Made by a program: the position numbers and the translations under genes. 64,000 bases of DNA. It comes from Dastarcus helophoroides (taxonomy: Eukaryota > Arthropoda > Insecta > Coleoptera > Bothrideridae). The DNA is taken from the NCBI GenBank assembly GCA_028583605.1, contig CM053326.1:19425036-19489035 (forward strand), in the 5' to 3' direction. Positions 22,025 through 34,035 of this stretch are shown here, piece after piece (position 1 is the first letter of the stretch; every line of letters begins with the position of its first letter). The notes under the pieces were generated by a model that was not told where the DNA came from, searched no databases, and saw only the letters and a program-made list of their open reading frames with translations.

Positions 22025-25000
22025 ATGACAAATATATTGGCAATTGCTTTATTTGCGGCACTATTCGTAATTAGACACGTAAATTGTGTCAAATCGGACC
22101 ACGAATCGAAAATTAGGACCATAGACTTCGTATTCCCCGACCAACTCGAACAAAGTACGAAAGTTAATGAGTTTCTGCGTAACCCTTCACTCAACGGCAA
22201 AGTCCAAGTAGATGCGGAAGGTCAAAACGAAAAGGAGGAATCGGATGTCGACAAACGTGACAAAATCCACCAGCATACCACCAGAGAGAGCCAAACTGAT
22301 CCGAAACCAACATCACAACCTGTAAGTTATACAGACACACTGAACTACAGTTCAGTGGTTTAGATAAACTGGTTTGTTAATTTTTGAATTAATTAAATAT
22401 TTTTTACGCTTAGGGGTCATTATCAAAGTTGTTAATATTTAAAATTATATTACTAAAGCAATGAAAAAAAAATGGAAATCTTTGGAAAAGTTCAGATTTA
22501 GATTACTTGAGATAAAGGAATTACGAATATCTTGATCGTGTTTTAAACCATATTTTCACTCGATCTGAATTGTATTGTATTCAACGTCAAAGCCACAAAA
22601 TTCAAAATATCTTCAAATTAGTAAATTGTCGTTGACAATTCACGTTAGGTGTGAAGTGGCGGAACGGCCACCAGATTAGAACCACTGTTGACCTCAGGGA
22701 TCACGAAACATTTTGTACTACCGGTTTAGTAGAATTTTTGAAGGATTCGTATTGCTTCAGTCTTTCTGGCCAATGAACTGCCAAACAATAATTAAAAAAC
22801 AGATTTGATAACTTACAATACAAATATTGAAAAAATCACCCCATGCAATGTGAAAATCTGCCATCTTTGACGTTAAAACAGTCACTAAATTTATCTAGTG
22901 TATGCGTCCGTGCACGCCCTCCAAAAAGACTGCCAAAAAATACCAAGTTCGAAAAAATCAAATTCTCACCCTCCTCATTCGCGAGGTTTACGTTCCATAG
23001 ATACGGCGTAAACAAAAAATCCACTAATACGTATGGAACCGTAATTACGTTCCAATTTTACAAATGAACAAACCGTAAATTTTTTTTAACTGAAATGTTT
23101 CTTAAGTTACAATTTTATACGCAAAAGTTTGTTTTCTCGAAATATTCATTTTGACCCTAAATGGTCTCAAAGGTCTTTCATATCGAATTTTCAAATTTAA
23201 ACCTAAATTTTACCATTTTTTAAAAATTTCGTCTTTCAACTTGAAATCAGGACTTTAAAGTGATTTAATTTGTTTTCCCAAAATGCATTTTGAATCCAAA
23301 GTTGAATTTCAAGCTGAACATTGAAATCTTGAAGAAAAAAAATGGAAAACTTAAGTTGCAACTGAAAATTTCCAAATTAAATAGCTGTGAGAACATTTAA
23401 CGCTCTCGGGTTTAAACCTAAACTTTCCACCTTTTTTTTTTCAAGCTGAAAATTGAAATTTTGAAAAAAAGGTGAAAAGCTTAAATTTCAATTCAAAATT
23501 TCCAAATTAAACAGCTTTGAGAACATTAAGTGTTCTCGAGTTTAGACTTAAGCTTTCCACAGTTTTTTCAAAATTTCAATTTTCAGCTTGAAATTAGGAC
23601 TTTGAAGTCATTAATTTTTTTCTTGAAATATCGACCTAAATCTCGAAAATTTGATTGTAATTTTTTTATTTTGACAACTTTGGCTTAAACACTCAAATGT
23701 TACCTAAGTTCTGTAATCTTGAAAGTTTCATCTAAATCCGAAATTTCAAAAAACATCCTTTTTTAGAAACTTTGACAGTTTTATCTAGAAATTTTGACAT
23801 TAATCCCCACATTACGACTTTACCCACGAATTTAAACTCGAATTTTCCAGAATTATTTTTTAATTTTAAACATATTTAGACATTCATTTCCAGATTTCGA
23901 CTTTAAACTCAGAAGGGATAATTTATTTTAGAAAAATCGGTGCTTCTTTCCTTCATGCTTTATTGGCTTTTTCTTCGCCAGTTAATCCTTCCACAATTCT
24001 AGATTGTCAGTAACTTTATGTTGAGGATTGCAATTAACAGGTCACTATCTAGAATTGTGGAAGGAGTAACTATCGAAGAAAAAGCCAATAAAACATACTA
24101 CTTCACAAAGAAGATACAGAGAATATCAAAATCGAAGCTGTATCAAAATTTTCACTTTATATCAAAAGTTCGCTTCTAACTTCAAAATTCCCACTAAAAA
24201 GTTACGTTGAACACTCCAAAGTTTTTTAACTTTGGTTGTGGTGATCTAACAAACTCGAAATTTTAAATTTTCGAAAAAGAAAATCTCGCAGCAGTAAAGA
24301 TTTTTCATTCAAGGCCTTTCAACTTGAATCTAAATCTCAAAAAATAGTCAGAAATGTTTAAACTTTTTCGACATTTTGATCTTGAAGTCAAATCGTAAAA
24401 AAAAAGAATTCACAACCACAGAAATTTTCAGAAAATATCCACATTTATGAAAAACATAAATTTACGTTTTAAGTTTCAAGAGAAACGTAGAATTTTTGAA
24501 TTTAAAGTCAGATATTTGATGAACACAATATAATCTTGAGAACGAATTTAAATTTTGATTTGAAGTTAAAAATTTAATTTAAAGAAGAGAAAAATTGATA
24601 GTGAAGACTCGGAGTTTTACGAAAAAAGTCAAAAATTCGAAAATCGAAAATTAGACATTTTCAAATTTCGAAGAAGTATACTTTTCGAAAGAAGCGGGAA
24701 ACTCGAAATAATTTCGAGTGTAACGTCTAAATTTCTGGGGGGGGGAAATGTAAAAGTTGTATTGAGATTTTAAGAAGAAAATCAAAATTTCGATAAAAGA
24801 TATTGATAAACTTTTGAGCTGGAACTCTTGAACTGGAACCTTCCAGAAAAAATCCGTTGCAAAAGTGGAATTTAGAAAGTCTGAGATTGAAGAAAAAAAT
24901 AAAAATCGTTGATAAAACCATGGCATTGTTCTTATGAACTATAAAACCATGGCATTTGGTTTTATAGTTTATATTTAAATTTTTGCAATAGAAAGTTCGT

Positions 25001-28000
25001 CTTCAAGTCCAACACATAAAATTCTACTTTTACCTCCAAAACTATTCCTAACATAAATGTGCCACATGCGTTTCACAAAAAATATTCTTCATCATATTAC
25101 ACTTTCCATACCCAAGGCCAAATTTACACCTAATGAGGCCCTAAGTTATTTGAGATATGGGACCAGTGTTGCGGTATTCACACTACCTCGAGAATTTCGG
25201 GTTACCCAAATTTCCTTAGCGTTTCGACGGGGCTCAACAATTTTGGTGACCAAATAAAGAAAAGATTCTTGGCACCAACAATTTTATCAACAACGAATTT
25301 AGGGGCCTTTTAACATGGGCCCTAAACTACAGCTTGTACAGCCTACAGGTAAATCCAGCACTGCCCATATCTCCAACTACAGTGGTTGTAAATAAAAATG
25401 TTTTGTTTGATAATAACATCTTGTTTAGTGAACTTACTTTACGACTTTAAAGACAAAATCCTCAATTAAAAGTCAGTGCGCAATTTGTGCAGCTTCTATT
25501 TTCATGACAATTAGACTACAATACATTTCGTTTCGGTATATCTTACATTCATGATATGTTGTGTAGTTTCTAACTAATTTTAATCTCACATTACTGAATA
25601 TTAGCGGTGATTATTGTTCTTGGGCGATGACAGTTTTTAATTAAATTAATTTGACGAGTCAACTTTGTCATAATTTCGCCCTCATTAATATGTTCAGTAT
25701 TGTACAGATTACTTGAACAAAGAGCTCAAATCAATATAAAATGAAAAGAAAAATCTTTATAAGGAAATTATTTTTTTCTCGAAAATGAAAGACGTCTTGC
25801 CCTTTTACATTCTGCTTAGGGAAACTTGACCTGCAGACAAGAACCTAAGATTCTTAAGTTTGATTTTTCTGAAATAAACTACATTTTAAAAGTAAAATTA
25901 AAATAGAGAAGAAGAAAAGATAATTAAAAAGCAAAATTACTCATTTTTACAATTAGAAATGCGATGCAATCTTAAAGGGTTGCAAAGGTGACTGTGTGAG
26001 GTAACTTTAATTTTTGTATTCTGGATTTACATCAAACACTGTTCGCACTGTTTCATTTTAGAACATTTAATTGAAAGCAAAAATCTTTAGTTGTATATGG
26101 AAAAAAATTTAAATTTCGGGAGAAAATCAAAATATTTCTAACAACTGTAAAGTAATTATTTCGGAGAAAAAGGTGAAAATCTCTAAAAACGACGAAACCC
26201 CTTTGTTAAAATTGTCTACAAATTATAGTATCTTTAGAATGCATCATTAATGATAAAAAAAGGTAAAAGCAAATTAATATTTTTTTTACTTTAGTCAATA
26301 AATACTTGATGTTAATATACTGAAGTGAACAAATAAATGAAATCGTAGATATTTTTGACAACAGTTTCATACTTTGTCTTTATCTGGTTATGATTAGACA
26401 AGTTCTTTGCAGATCCCACTTGAATTTATACAACGACTTAACAACATTAATGATAGTGACGAGCTGATTTCAAATTTCGTAGAGGGAGATCCACACGAAG
26501 CAACATTATTGAAAAGTAAGTACAATATTTGCAGTTTTCCAGTTTTATATTTTGTTAAAGTGGTTAATTATTTTCGAATACTTTTTATATTACGTATTTC
26601 TTAGAATTCCTGCTTTATTTTTCGTAAGGTAGTCGGATGTGATGTAAAAAAATCAAAAACATAAACTAGTTACAATTAATTTCATTTTAATTTCAAATGT
26701 ATAGAAATACAAATAATTAAACGGCGAAATTAATTGCGCAAAAAATTGTTGCCCATTAGCTGGTAATATCTAGTGGGCCTTATTATTGTAGCTGGTAAGT
26801 AGGTGATAATGTAAGCTCCTATCATAAGCTTCTTATAAAGTCGTAAACCATTCATTGCAAATCCGAAGCATCCCGTTGTAGGAATTTAGGTTGACTTGCA
26901 TTCTTTTTATAAGGTTGAATAAAATTTTTTTTTCGCATTCTATTTTTACTAAGCCTTTCGAATACATTGCTAAATTAATGATACGACCAAGATACCCTTA
27001 TACATTCAATATTATGTACACTTAGGATTAATCTCTCTGCAGCTCTGTAAAACTCTTCATAATAAAGAAAATTGAAAAAAGTATTATTGAGAACTATTTA
27101 CAGACGTCCTCTACAAAAAAATGTGGTATAATTTTTTTTAATTGAAAGATGAAAATTACAGTACTTAAAAAAAATATTGACTATTTTCTAATAGCTACAA
27201 CTTTTTAGTTATTCAGTTTACAACAAAAAGTCATTTTAGTAAAGTTGTAGCGGATTTAATCCTAAACAAATTTCTCTTTAATAGTTCTATACAATTTTAA
27301 AAAAATAAAACACACTTTAAGAAAACTAAAAAATTTATTGTCAATATTTAACAACTTATAATCACTGTTAACACTTAATACACTTCATTTGTTCATATAT
27401 CGAATTTTATAAAAATTGTAGTACAAAAACGGTAGTAGTTAATTTTCGGATTCCGCCGCCGAAAAATCCTTCATCAAATTCCTGCGGCATTTGACATTAC
27501 CTTCGTAAATAATAAGGTAAATTTGACAATCTTCCGGTTTACTCCAAGAGTACGCGACGCTAAGTTTGCAAGGCCGCTGCCACTTTGTTTCACCCTGCAG
27601 CTTTTTCATGCTTTTCCTATGAAATTCGACAGCACCCTCCGCGTAAATATATTTAACGTCGACGTCGCTCGTAATAGTGTCATCGGACTCGTTTTCGCAG
27701 ATGAAATCCCCATCCCCCAACCGCGGCTTCTTAGGCGACGATGCGATTTCGCAATTGTGAAATCCATCGCCTTGGCCTCGCTCCAATGAACCGCTCGCGG
27801 CAGCCTGCGGGGGTTTCACGGGGGTTACCGCTTCGTTCAATGTGGGCGAAGTGAATGTGCAGGGGACGAATTTTTTCGCTTGTTTAGGTAGTTTGACCAC
27901 GTGCGTGTTGCGGAAGCCAATTTTCTCCACCGGTATGGGGTTGTAGAACAAATGCCTCACGGTTAGAATGGAGCTTTTTATAAAATTGGCGACATTTTTT

Positions 28001-29755
28001 TGCCCTTTGACTGTTTGACCAAAGTAATCTAAAATAACGTCGTCCGACAAGTAATGCTTTGTTCTATCACCAAAATGTTCTATAAAATCTACAAAAAAAT
28101 CACAGAATTGCTTTGCCTCATTTCGTTGGGTTTCGGTAAAAATATCCATCAGAGGGCGCCCCTGAAAAAAATTACAAATATCAGTTTTCGCCTTCTACAT
28201 TTTTATTTGCTTTCAGGTCGATTCGGAGAACCTGAAGAAAGAAGTGAGTATAAATATACAACAGATTAGGTTTTCAGATCAGTTAAAAATGCGATTTTTA
28301 TTCTGTTATTAAAAGTAACCTCTTTATTTTTATAAATTTAAAATTTTTTTTCGAAGTTACGATTAATTTGATTTTGAGTTTTTTCCGCAAAATTTCGATA
28401 CAAATACAAAATTTCGAGTTTTAACCCAATATTTCGAGAATAATTTTAATAATCTTGAGACTATTTTACTGAAATTTCTATTCTATACTTTCGAGATTTT
28501 CAAAAAAGTTTTCATTGTTGATTGTAAATTTTCTAAAAGTTTTGTTTTCAATGCGAAAATGTTCACCTGAATTTAAAATTTCGACTTTTTATTTTTTCTA
28601 AGTTTCAAGTTTGCCCTAAAATTGATTCTATAAATTCTGAAAATTTCGAAAACTTAAATTTTTTCTGATAAGTATGCAACTTCAATTGTACACTTTCAGT
28701 TATTACTTTTTTTCCTACAATTTTGACAGATTTTTAATAAAGTACGATTTTTTTAAAAAACTGAGAATCCAATTTTGACCTGAAACTTTTTCTCACAAAC
28801 TTCGAATATTTTGTTTGAAATCTCAACTTTAAACTCAAAATTTTAATATCTTCTTAATAGTTTTATTTCCTTCTCCAAGAATTTCAACTAAATCTGGAAA
28901 TGTCCTTTTTTCTTGAAATTTTGAGGAAGTATCATCATACATTTAGAGCAATGATTCCTCCATTGTGCTATTAATGAACTCTGTTGTGTTATTTTATGCA
29001 TTTATCAAAATAATAGTTAAGTAAATACTGTGGATAAAATTCTAGATGTAATTAACCAACTAATATCTAGATGCAGCGTCTGTACCAAAAGCCGCAGGAT
29101 GTCTTCCTGAATTCAGGACTGTTAAAATAGCCAGCTCCACAGATCCCAGCATACTCTACATACCTCAATGCACAAGGATCGAACAATGTGGGGGCTGCTG
29201 CACACATAATTTACTAGCATGTCAACCAAGCGAGACAGAAATTGTAAACATGCAGGTTCTGCAATATCACAACACTAAAACCACCACACACTATTAAATT
29301 ACGTTTCAGGTGATTAAAACGCAGTACCGAGGTGGGAAAAAACTAAAATTCATCGGCAAGGAAATTGTCCAAGTTGAAAAGCACATCAAGTGCAAATGCG
29401 ACTGCAGAATTAAAGCTGAGGTAATGGTCAGTGGATGCTCTGACACTGAACTTTTCATTGTGGTGAATTGTTACAGAACTGCAATGCCTATCAATTTTAC
29501 AAAGCCTCAGAGTGTAGATGTGTGTGCAAAAATTCAGATGAAGAGAAGAAATGCAACAAGGTTAGCGATATAAAACTTTGGGATCCTGACCTGTGCGCGT
29601 GTTTGTGCAGAGAGCAGGGACAGTGTTCAACAGGATATGTTTTCGATCAAACTCAATGCAGATGTGTGGCTCAGCCCCAATACACAAGACGAAGTTACCC
29701 AAGTAGACAAGGATATACCTCGGGAAGTTTCCAAGATTTACCTTTTTATGACTAA
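22025..29755 (+). CDS. Pvf: PDGF/VEGF-related growth factor (Pvf-like)
   Basis: Secreted ligand for the PVR receptor tyrosine kinase. Five in-phase exons: 22025-22321, 26413-26515, 29071-29255, 29310-29420, 29477-29755, giving about 324 residues. Exon 1 encodes a signal peptide (hydrophobic ILAIALFAALFVI, likely cut after HVNC) and a charged propeptide with a dibasic DKRD site. Exons 3-4 encode the cystine-knot domain: CLPEF, then PQCTRIEQCGGCC (the P-x-C-x5-C-G-G-C-C signature), CQPSE and the closing CKCDC. Exon 5 is cysteine-rich with C-x10-CRCVC and C-x10-CRC spacings, as in the silk-homology tail of VEGF-C/D. The exon 3 donor is a weak GTTCTG. AATAAA signals follow at 29770-29780. The 4.1-kb first intron is full of AAATTTCGA-type repeats. 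Which of Pvf1-3 it corresponds to cannot be decided by eye. Confidence 0.88.
23956..24095. repeat. Imperfect hairpin, 48-nt arms
   Basis: 23956-24003 and 24048-24095 are inverted copies differing at only a few positions (shared TATTGGCTTTTTCTTCG and CCTTCCACAATTCTAGA), with a 44-nt loop. It lies in the first intron of the Pvf-like gene. It could be a MITE or a hairpin RNA source; nothing else marks it. Confidence 0.65.
24937..24969. repeat. Perfect 12-bp hairpin
   Basis: AACTATAAAACC (24937-24948) pairs perfectly with GGTTTTATAGTT (24958-24969) across a 9-nt loop. The word AAAACCATGGCATT also occurs just upstream (24914-24927) as a direct repeat. It is in the first intron of the Pvf-like gene. 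Confidence 0.65.
27439..28149 (-). CDS. Uncharacterised protein, possible NTF2-like domain
   Basis: A 236-residue single-exon frame on the minus strand with good codon character and a much higher GC content than its surroundings. The start is the ATG at 28147-28149; a pyrimidine-rich AG just upstream suggests a 5'UTR intron. Residues 1-95 (QFCDFFVDFIEHF, LSDDVILDYFGQTVKGQKNVANFI, then strands) look like the helix-plus-sheet start of an NTF2-like fold, and 165-230 supply strands that could complete it. The middle, about 96-155, is disordered and holds two full CDK consensus sites (TPVK 109-112, SPKK 138-141) overlapping a basic KKPR cluster. I do not recognise the family. It lies inside the second intron of the Pvf-like gene, on the opposite strand. 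Confidence 0.7.
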   Translation of the reverse strand: MDIFTETQRNEAKQFCDFFVDFIEHFGDRTKHYLSDDVILDYFGQTVKGQKNVANFIKSSILTVRHLFYNPIPVEKIGFRNTHVVKLPKQAKKFVPCTFTSPTLNEAVTPVKPPQAAASGSLERGQGDGFHNCEIASSPKKPRLGDGDFICENESDDTITSDVDVKYIYAEGAVEFHRKSMKKLQGETKWQRPCKLSVAYSWSKPEDCQIYLIIYEGNVKCRRNLMKDFSAAESEN

Positions 29756-32700
29756 GGTTTAAAACCTTTGAATAAAATAAAGAGCTAATTTACCTTAGAA
29801 CGAATTTGTTTTGATTCCAGTTTGCTTCAGTTGGAGTTGTTTGTACAGCTAGTCACGTTGGTCCGCAGCATCTTAAACGAGATTCTTTCTACTTAAGTCA
29901 ATGAAATATTGTTGAATTGTTTAACAACTTTTGTTTTTTCCTGTGAAAGCCCATTATTAAATCGACAATTCAACAACAATAGATATTTAAATGTCTTGTC
30001 AAAAGTGTAAACACACGCTAAAAAATGGGAGTGTCACAGAATTTTAAACAGAGTTGCCACTGCTAAAAAAAATCACCTCTAAACACGAGTCAATTCCAGT
30101 TTCAAATTGCTGCTGCAATAAAAATAATTTATTTTATACTATTAGAATACAGAAGCTTTATATTTTAAATTTTAAGCCTGCAATACTTGTATTTCTAACA
30201 ATTATTGCCCAAATATTTATGTTGGAGTCGCTGATTTTAGTGATTTGATGCGCCCTCTGCTGTAAACTAGCATGAGCTATCGAACTATAGTTAATAAAAT
30301 TCTGCTAGAGCCTCATAGATGTCACCTATCGTAAAAGTGATATTCTGATTGAAATATTTTAACTTTTGGATTTAAGATTTAACTAATCTTTCAAATTTAC
30401 TTAATTAAACAATGCCTTAATTAAGAACCTTCTTTGACCTTCTCAATCCTTGGGTTTTCACTATTATGTCATAAATATCTTTTTTTAGATCTGTTTACCA
30501 TGAAAAATCTATTTTAATTATTTTTTCATTACCCTTTATATTTTAATAAATCCTGTTTTAAGAACATATTTAAATAAATGAATAAATAAAAACTATTAAC
30601 AAAGTTAAAAAAAATAATTTTAACACAAGATTAATATATGATTTTCAGGATATTTCGTCGCTGGACAGCCAAATTGGAATGTCGTAGGTGAAATCGAATT
30701 CTAAACATAAAATAAAAAATAACTTTTTTGGATATCATTCATTCATTAAAAAACATAGATTTTTGTTTTTATTGCTGCCTTTGTTCTACACTTTTTTTTA
30801 ACGAAGCCCAATTTGTCCCTTGCGACATTTATTTATTTTGTATTGGACAAATGAAATTTGTCAAGTAGAGTGGTTACCAAGAGTTTAATTAATAAATTAA
30901 CATAGGATGAGAATCGTTTTTAAAAGCTGTGTGAACTTGGTAGTTTGAAATGCTTCAATCGATCACTTTCTACGCCCATGACATTTCAAATGTTACCAAA
31001 TTTACTACATTCGACATAAAACCATTGGATATTCTTTAGTAAAATAAAATATTAAGAAATTTGTAGCTGTAACACTTGATACTTGCTGAAAAAAAGGGGT
31101 ATAGCTTCTGAAATACGTATTCAAATAAAAGTCGAGTTTGATGTGAACAATTTTCTGTCCAGGTACATACCGTATACACATACACTGCTTGTAATGTGTT
31201 TTAAATTAAAATTTAATTATGTACTAATATCATGTTAGTTACAATCATTTATTGATAAAACCAAGTTGTACAAACATAATCTGTTGTTTAGTTTGTTTTA
31301 TAGTCTGTTAACATGATTCGATGTTTTATAGCATAACTATTTATTGATTTATAATTTTAAAATTTAAAATATCTTAGCGTAATTCCACTTGACGGTAAGA
31401 GTTTTATTTTAGGAAAACTAAAAAGAAAAAAAATCAAATCCTTTTCATACAGCCACATAGAATGACGCAATTCCGGACTCCCCTATTTCAAGACGAAAAT
31501 GGATTGATCCATTTTCACTGTTCAAATCGACGGCGTGTGTTTATAATTAAGCTGGCTAAGTAGCACGTTGCCAAGTTTCCGGTAAAACAATCCTGGAAAT
31601 GAACTATTTTCACAAGTTGATTGAGCATTTGGAAACATTTTTAGTTATTCAGGAATTAATGTGCACGTTATGAATTAAGTTATTATTAAGGGCATTATTT
31701 ATATTGTATGGCTATTTATATTAGTTACGAATTTATTAATATAAATTTGGAGGAAAGGGTTAATTTAGGAAAGCTAATCTGACCACAGAATATAAAAAAT
31801 TCTGAGATTAAACCCAATATTTCGAAAATAAAGACCAAAATGTCGAGAGAAAAGTCGAATTTTTGACATTAGAGGTAAAATTGAAGTACAATATCTACAA
31901 AAAAAGTTAAAATTTCAACTTAAATCTGGAAATATCTAAAAAATATTTGATTAATGTTCTTTCCACATAGACGTAGAATTGACATGAATTTGGAAAAAAA
32001 AATGTTTACAAATTCCAAGATTAGAATCGTAATTTCGACTTGAATCTAAGAACTTCGAGTTGGTCTAATTTTCAATTAGGATTTTGAAATTTCGACTTTC
32101 AATTTTAGAGATTAAAACTTAAAATTTTTCGTTTGTAAGCGGCGCATTATACCTGATAATAACGAGTTATTTATTTGATCACAAAAGTTGACAAAAATGT
32201 CAAAACGGATTGGCGGAAGCTGTACCAATCTTGATAAATTAATCTTGCAAGCATTTCTTCGGGTGTTATTTTCAATTATGATGACACTAGATGTGGACAG
32301 CAAAGATAAAAAAATGTACAGAAAATAAGAAATCACTGAATCAAGAAAATGTGTCGATAATTTGAAAATATTAACGGCAATATGACAACTCAGCAAACAA
32401 TACACGAATAAACTCGCGTGAGGCTATCTGCGGCATTGCCACGCTTGCAAATAATTCGAGTCTTCGAAGAGAAGCCACTATAATTTTCTCAAATTTTTTA
32501 TGTTCCGTCAATACGAATTTTAAGAATAATGTCAAAAGTAAACTTGGCTTCTCGCAGACTCGTAACCTTCATATTAATTTATTTCAAAAATTACTGAAAA
32601 ATGGCAATTTCGGTGAGTAACCATAGTAGCTCTGTGAATCCGACAACAACGCGCACGCAGGCGCCATTTTGTAGTGACTTCCAAAGTAAGTTGTTGATTA

Positions 32701-32922
32701 CTGTGTTTTTATCGAGTTTTAGTTAAAATTTAGGGTGTGTATAAAGTTGTTAAATAATTGACTACATAATTTTAAATGTCTTACAAAGTTAAAAAATTAA
32801 AACAATCGTTCAGGTGTGTGTATAGTGACGTTCCGGTGAAATTTACTCGAGTTGTTTGTTAGGAATCATAGTTCGCGTCGGTTTGTAGCGCGTGTATATT
32901 TGGTTGCGGACACATCAAAACA
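29756..32922. other. Intergenic region, no gene seen
   Basis: About 3.2 kb of AT-rich DNA between the Pvf-like gene and dacapo. 31780-32110 holds eroded AAATTTCGA-type units. There is a 20-base near-palindrome (AAAATGGATtgATCCATTTT, 31496-31515). The less AT-rich stretch from about 32400 to 32922 probably contains the promoter and 5'UTR of dacapo. Confidence 0.5.
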
Positions 32923-34035
32923 ATGAGTGCGGAAATAGTTCAACCTTTGTTAGGGCTCCTGCACGAACCATTCGTATCACAAAAGCGACCCCTCGACACA
33001 ACCAGCTACAGCAAACTTAAAGTTAAAAGGGCCTTATTCGGCCCAGTAGATCACGCGGAAACACAAGCCTTTTTGAACCAAGCCTTAGAAGTGCAATATC
33101 AAACACAGTCTGAGAAATGGAACTTTGACTTTAAACGGGATAGGCCCCTGGATCCTGAAGGGACGTTTATTTGGAAACCAGCCACCCCTGTCAAATTGCT
33201 ACGTCCTGTTAAGCAGCGACCCGAGGAGGAGTACGACACTGGGCATTTGTATTGTAAGCCTCAGGTGATTCACAGACCTGTACCTGTAAAACTGAGCTTG
33301 AAGGAGCAGAAGCACACGGCTAAGTGTAAAACGAATGTGATGCAGAGTCAAATTACAGGTAAATTGATAACGTGACCATTTATTTTTCCCCCAAACAGGA
33401 CATTACTAATTTTCGATTGTAAATGTAACAGTGGAATTTTTGTTAAGGTTCGCTTTTTGGTCCAGTCTTCTGGATTTTTGATTATCTTGTTTACCCTAAC
33501 TGTCCTTGCATTGTATGCTTTTCATTACAAAAAAAATGTTCTTGGGGAAACTTAAACATTGCCTTGTTATGGCCTTTTTTCCCCCAAACTTGACTCGCAA
33601 TTTTGAAACTTCAATATGTAGGGGAAACTTTGAAATTTTGGGTTTGTAATCCAAATTAAGCAATTTCGACTTTCAGTTCAACATTTTGGAAATAGCATTG
33701 GGGAGAAAATTTCAAGTTTAAAATTTAAATGTCACTAGAACAAAAATTCAACAAAAAAAGTTGACATTTCTAATTGAAACTAAAGGTTTTTAAAAATTAG
33801 ACTATGAAGTAATTAAGGTAGATATTTTATGAGAAAAGTCAAAACAAGTTAAGATTTTTTTATCAAACATTGATATGACATTTGAGGGTCATAAAAATTG
33901 TCTGTCGTTATAGGAATGTGTTTTGTTTTAGATTTCATGGCGATCAAAAAGAAATCGTCAGTTGATCTAATAAAGAAGCTGGAGCACTCTGGTCCCCTGG
34001 TCAAAAAGCCGAGAATCTCAGAGTTAGCCAGTTGA
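32923..34035 (+). CDS. dap: Dacapo, p21/p27 Kip-family CDK inhibitor
   Basis: Nuclear inhibitor of cyclin E/A-CDK2 complexes that drives cell-cycle exit. Two exons: 32923-33358 and 33932-34035 (phase 1), about 179 residues. The CDI domain at roughly 35-90 is unmistakable: RALFGPVDH (cyclin-binding RxLFG), the linker helix, EKWNFDFKRDRPLDPEG and FIWKP (CDK-binding strand and inserted helix). Joining the exons creates QSQITDFM at residues 141-148, which fits the PIP-box pattern Q-x-x-I-x-x-F, with T-D at positions 5-6 and lysines at 151-153, so it resembles a Cdt2-recognised PIP degron. The C terminus has a basic KKPR nuclear-localisation-like cluster. The last coding exon is very short (33 codons). 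The 3'UTR probably extends to signals in 34350-34740. Confidence 0.93.

Noticed and set aside
21814..22200. 128-codon minus-strand frame over the first Pvf exon
   Set aside because: The plus strand has a signal peptide, phase-correct exons and family motifs; the minus frame has none.
32112..32405. 97-codon minus-strand frame
   Set aside because: AT-rich, no recognised motif, no splice or promoter context; treated as chance.
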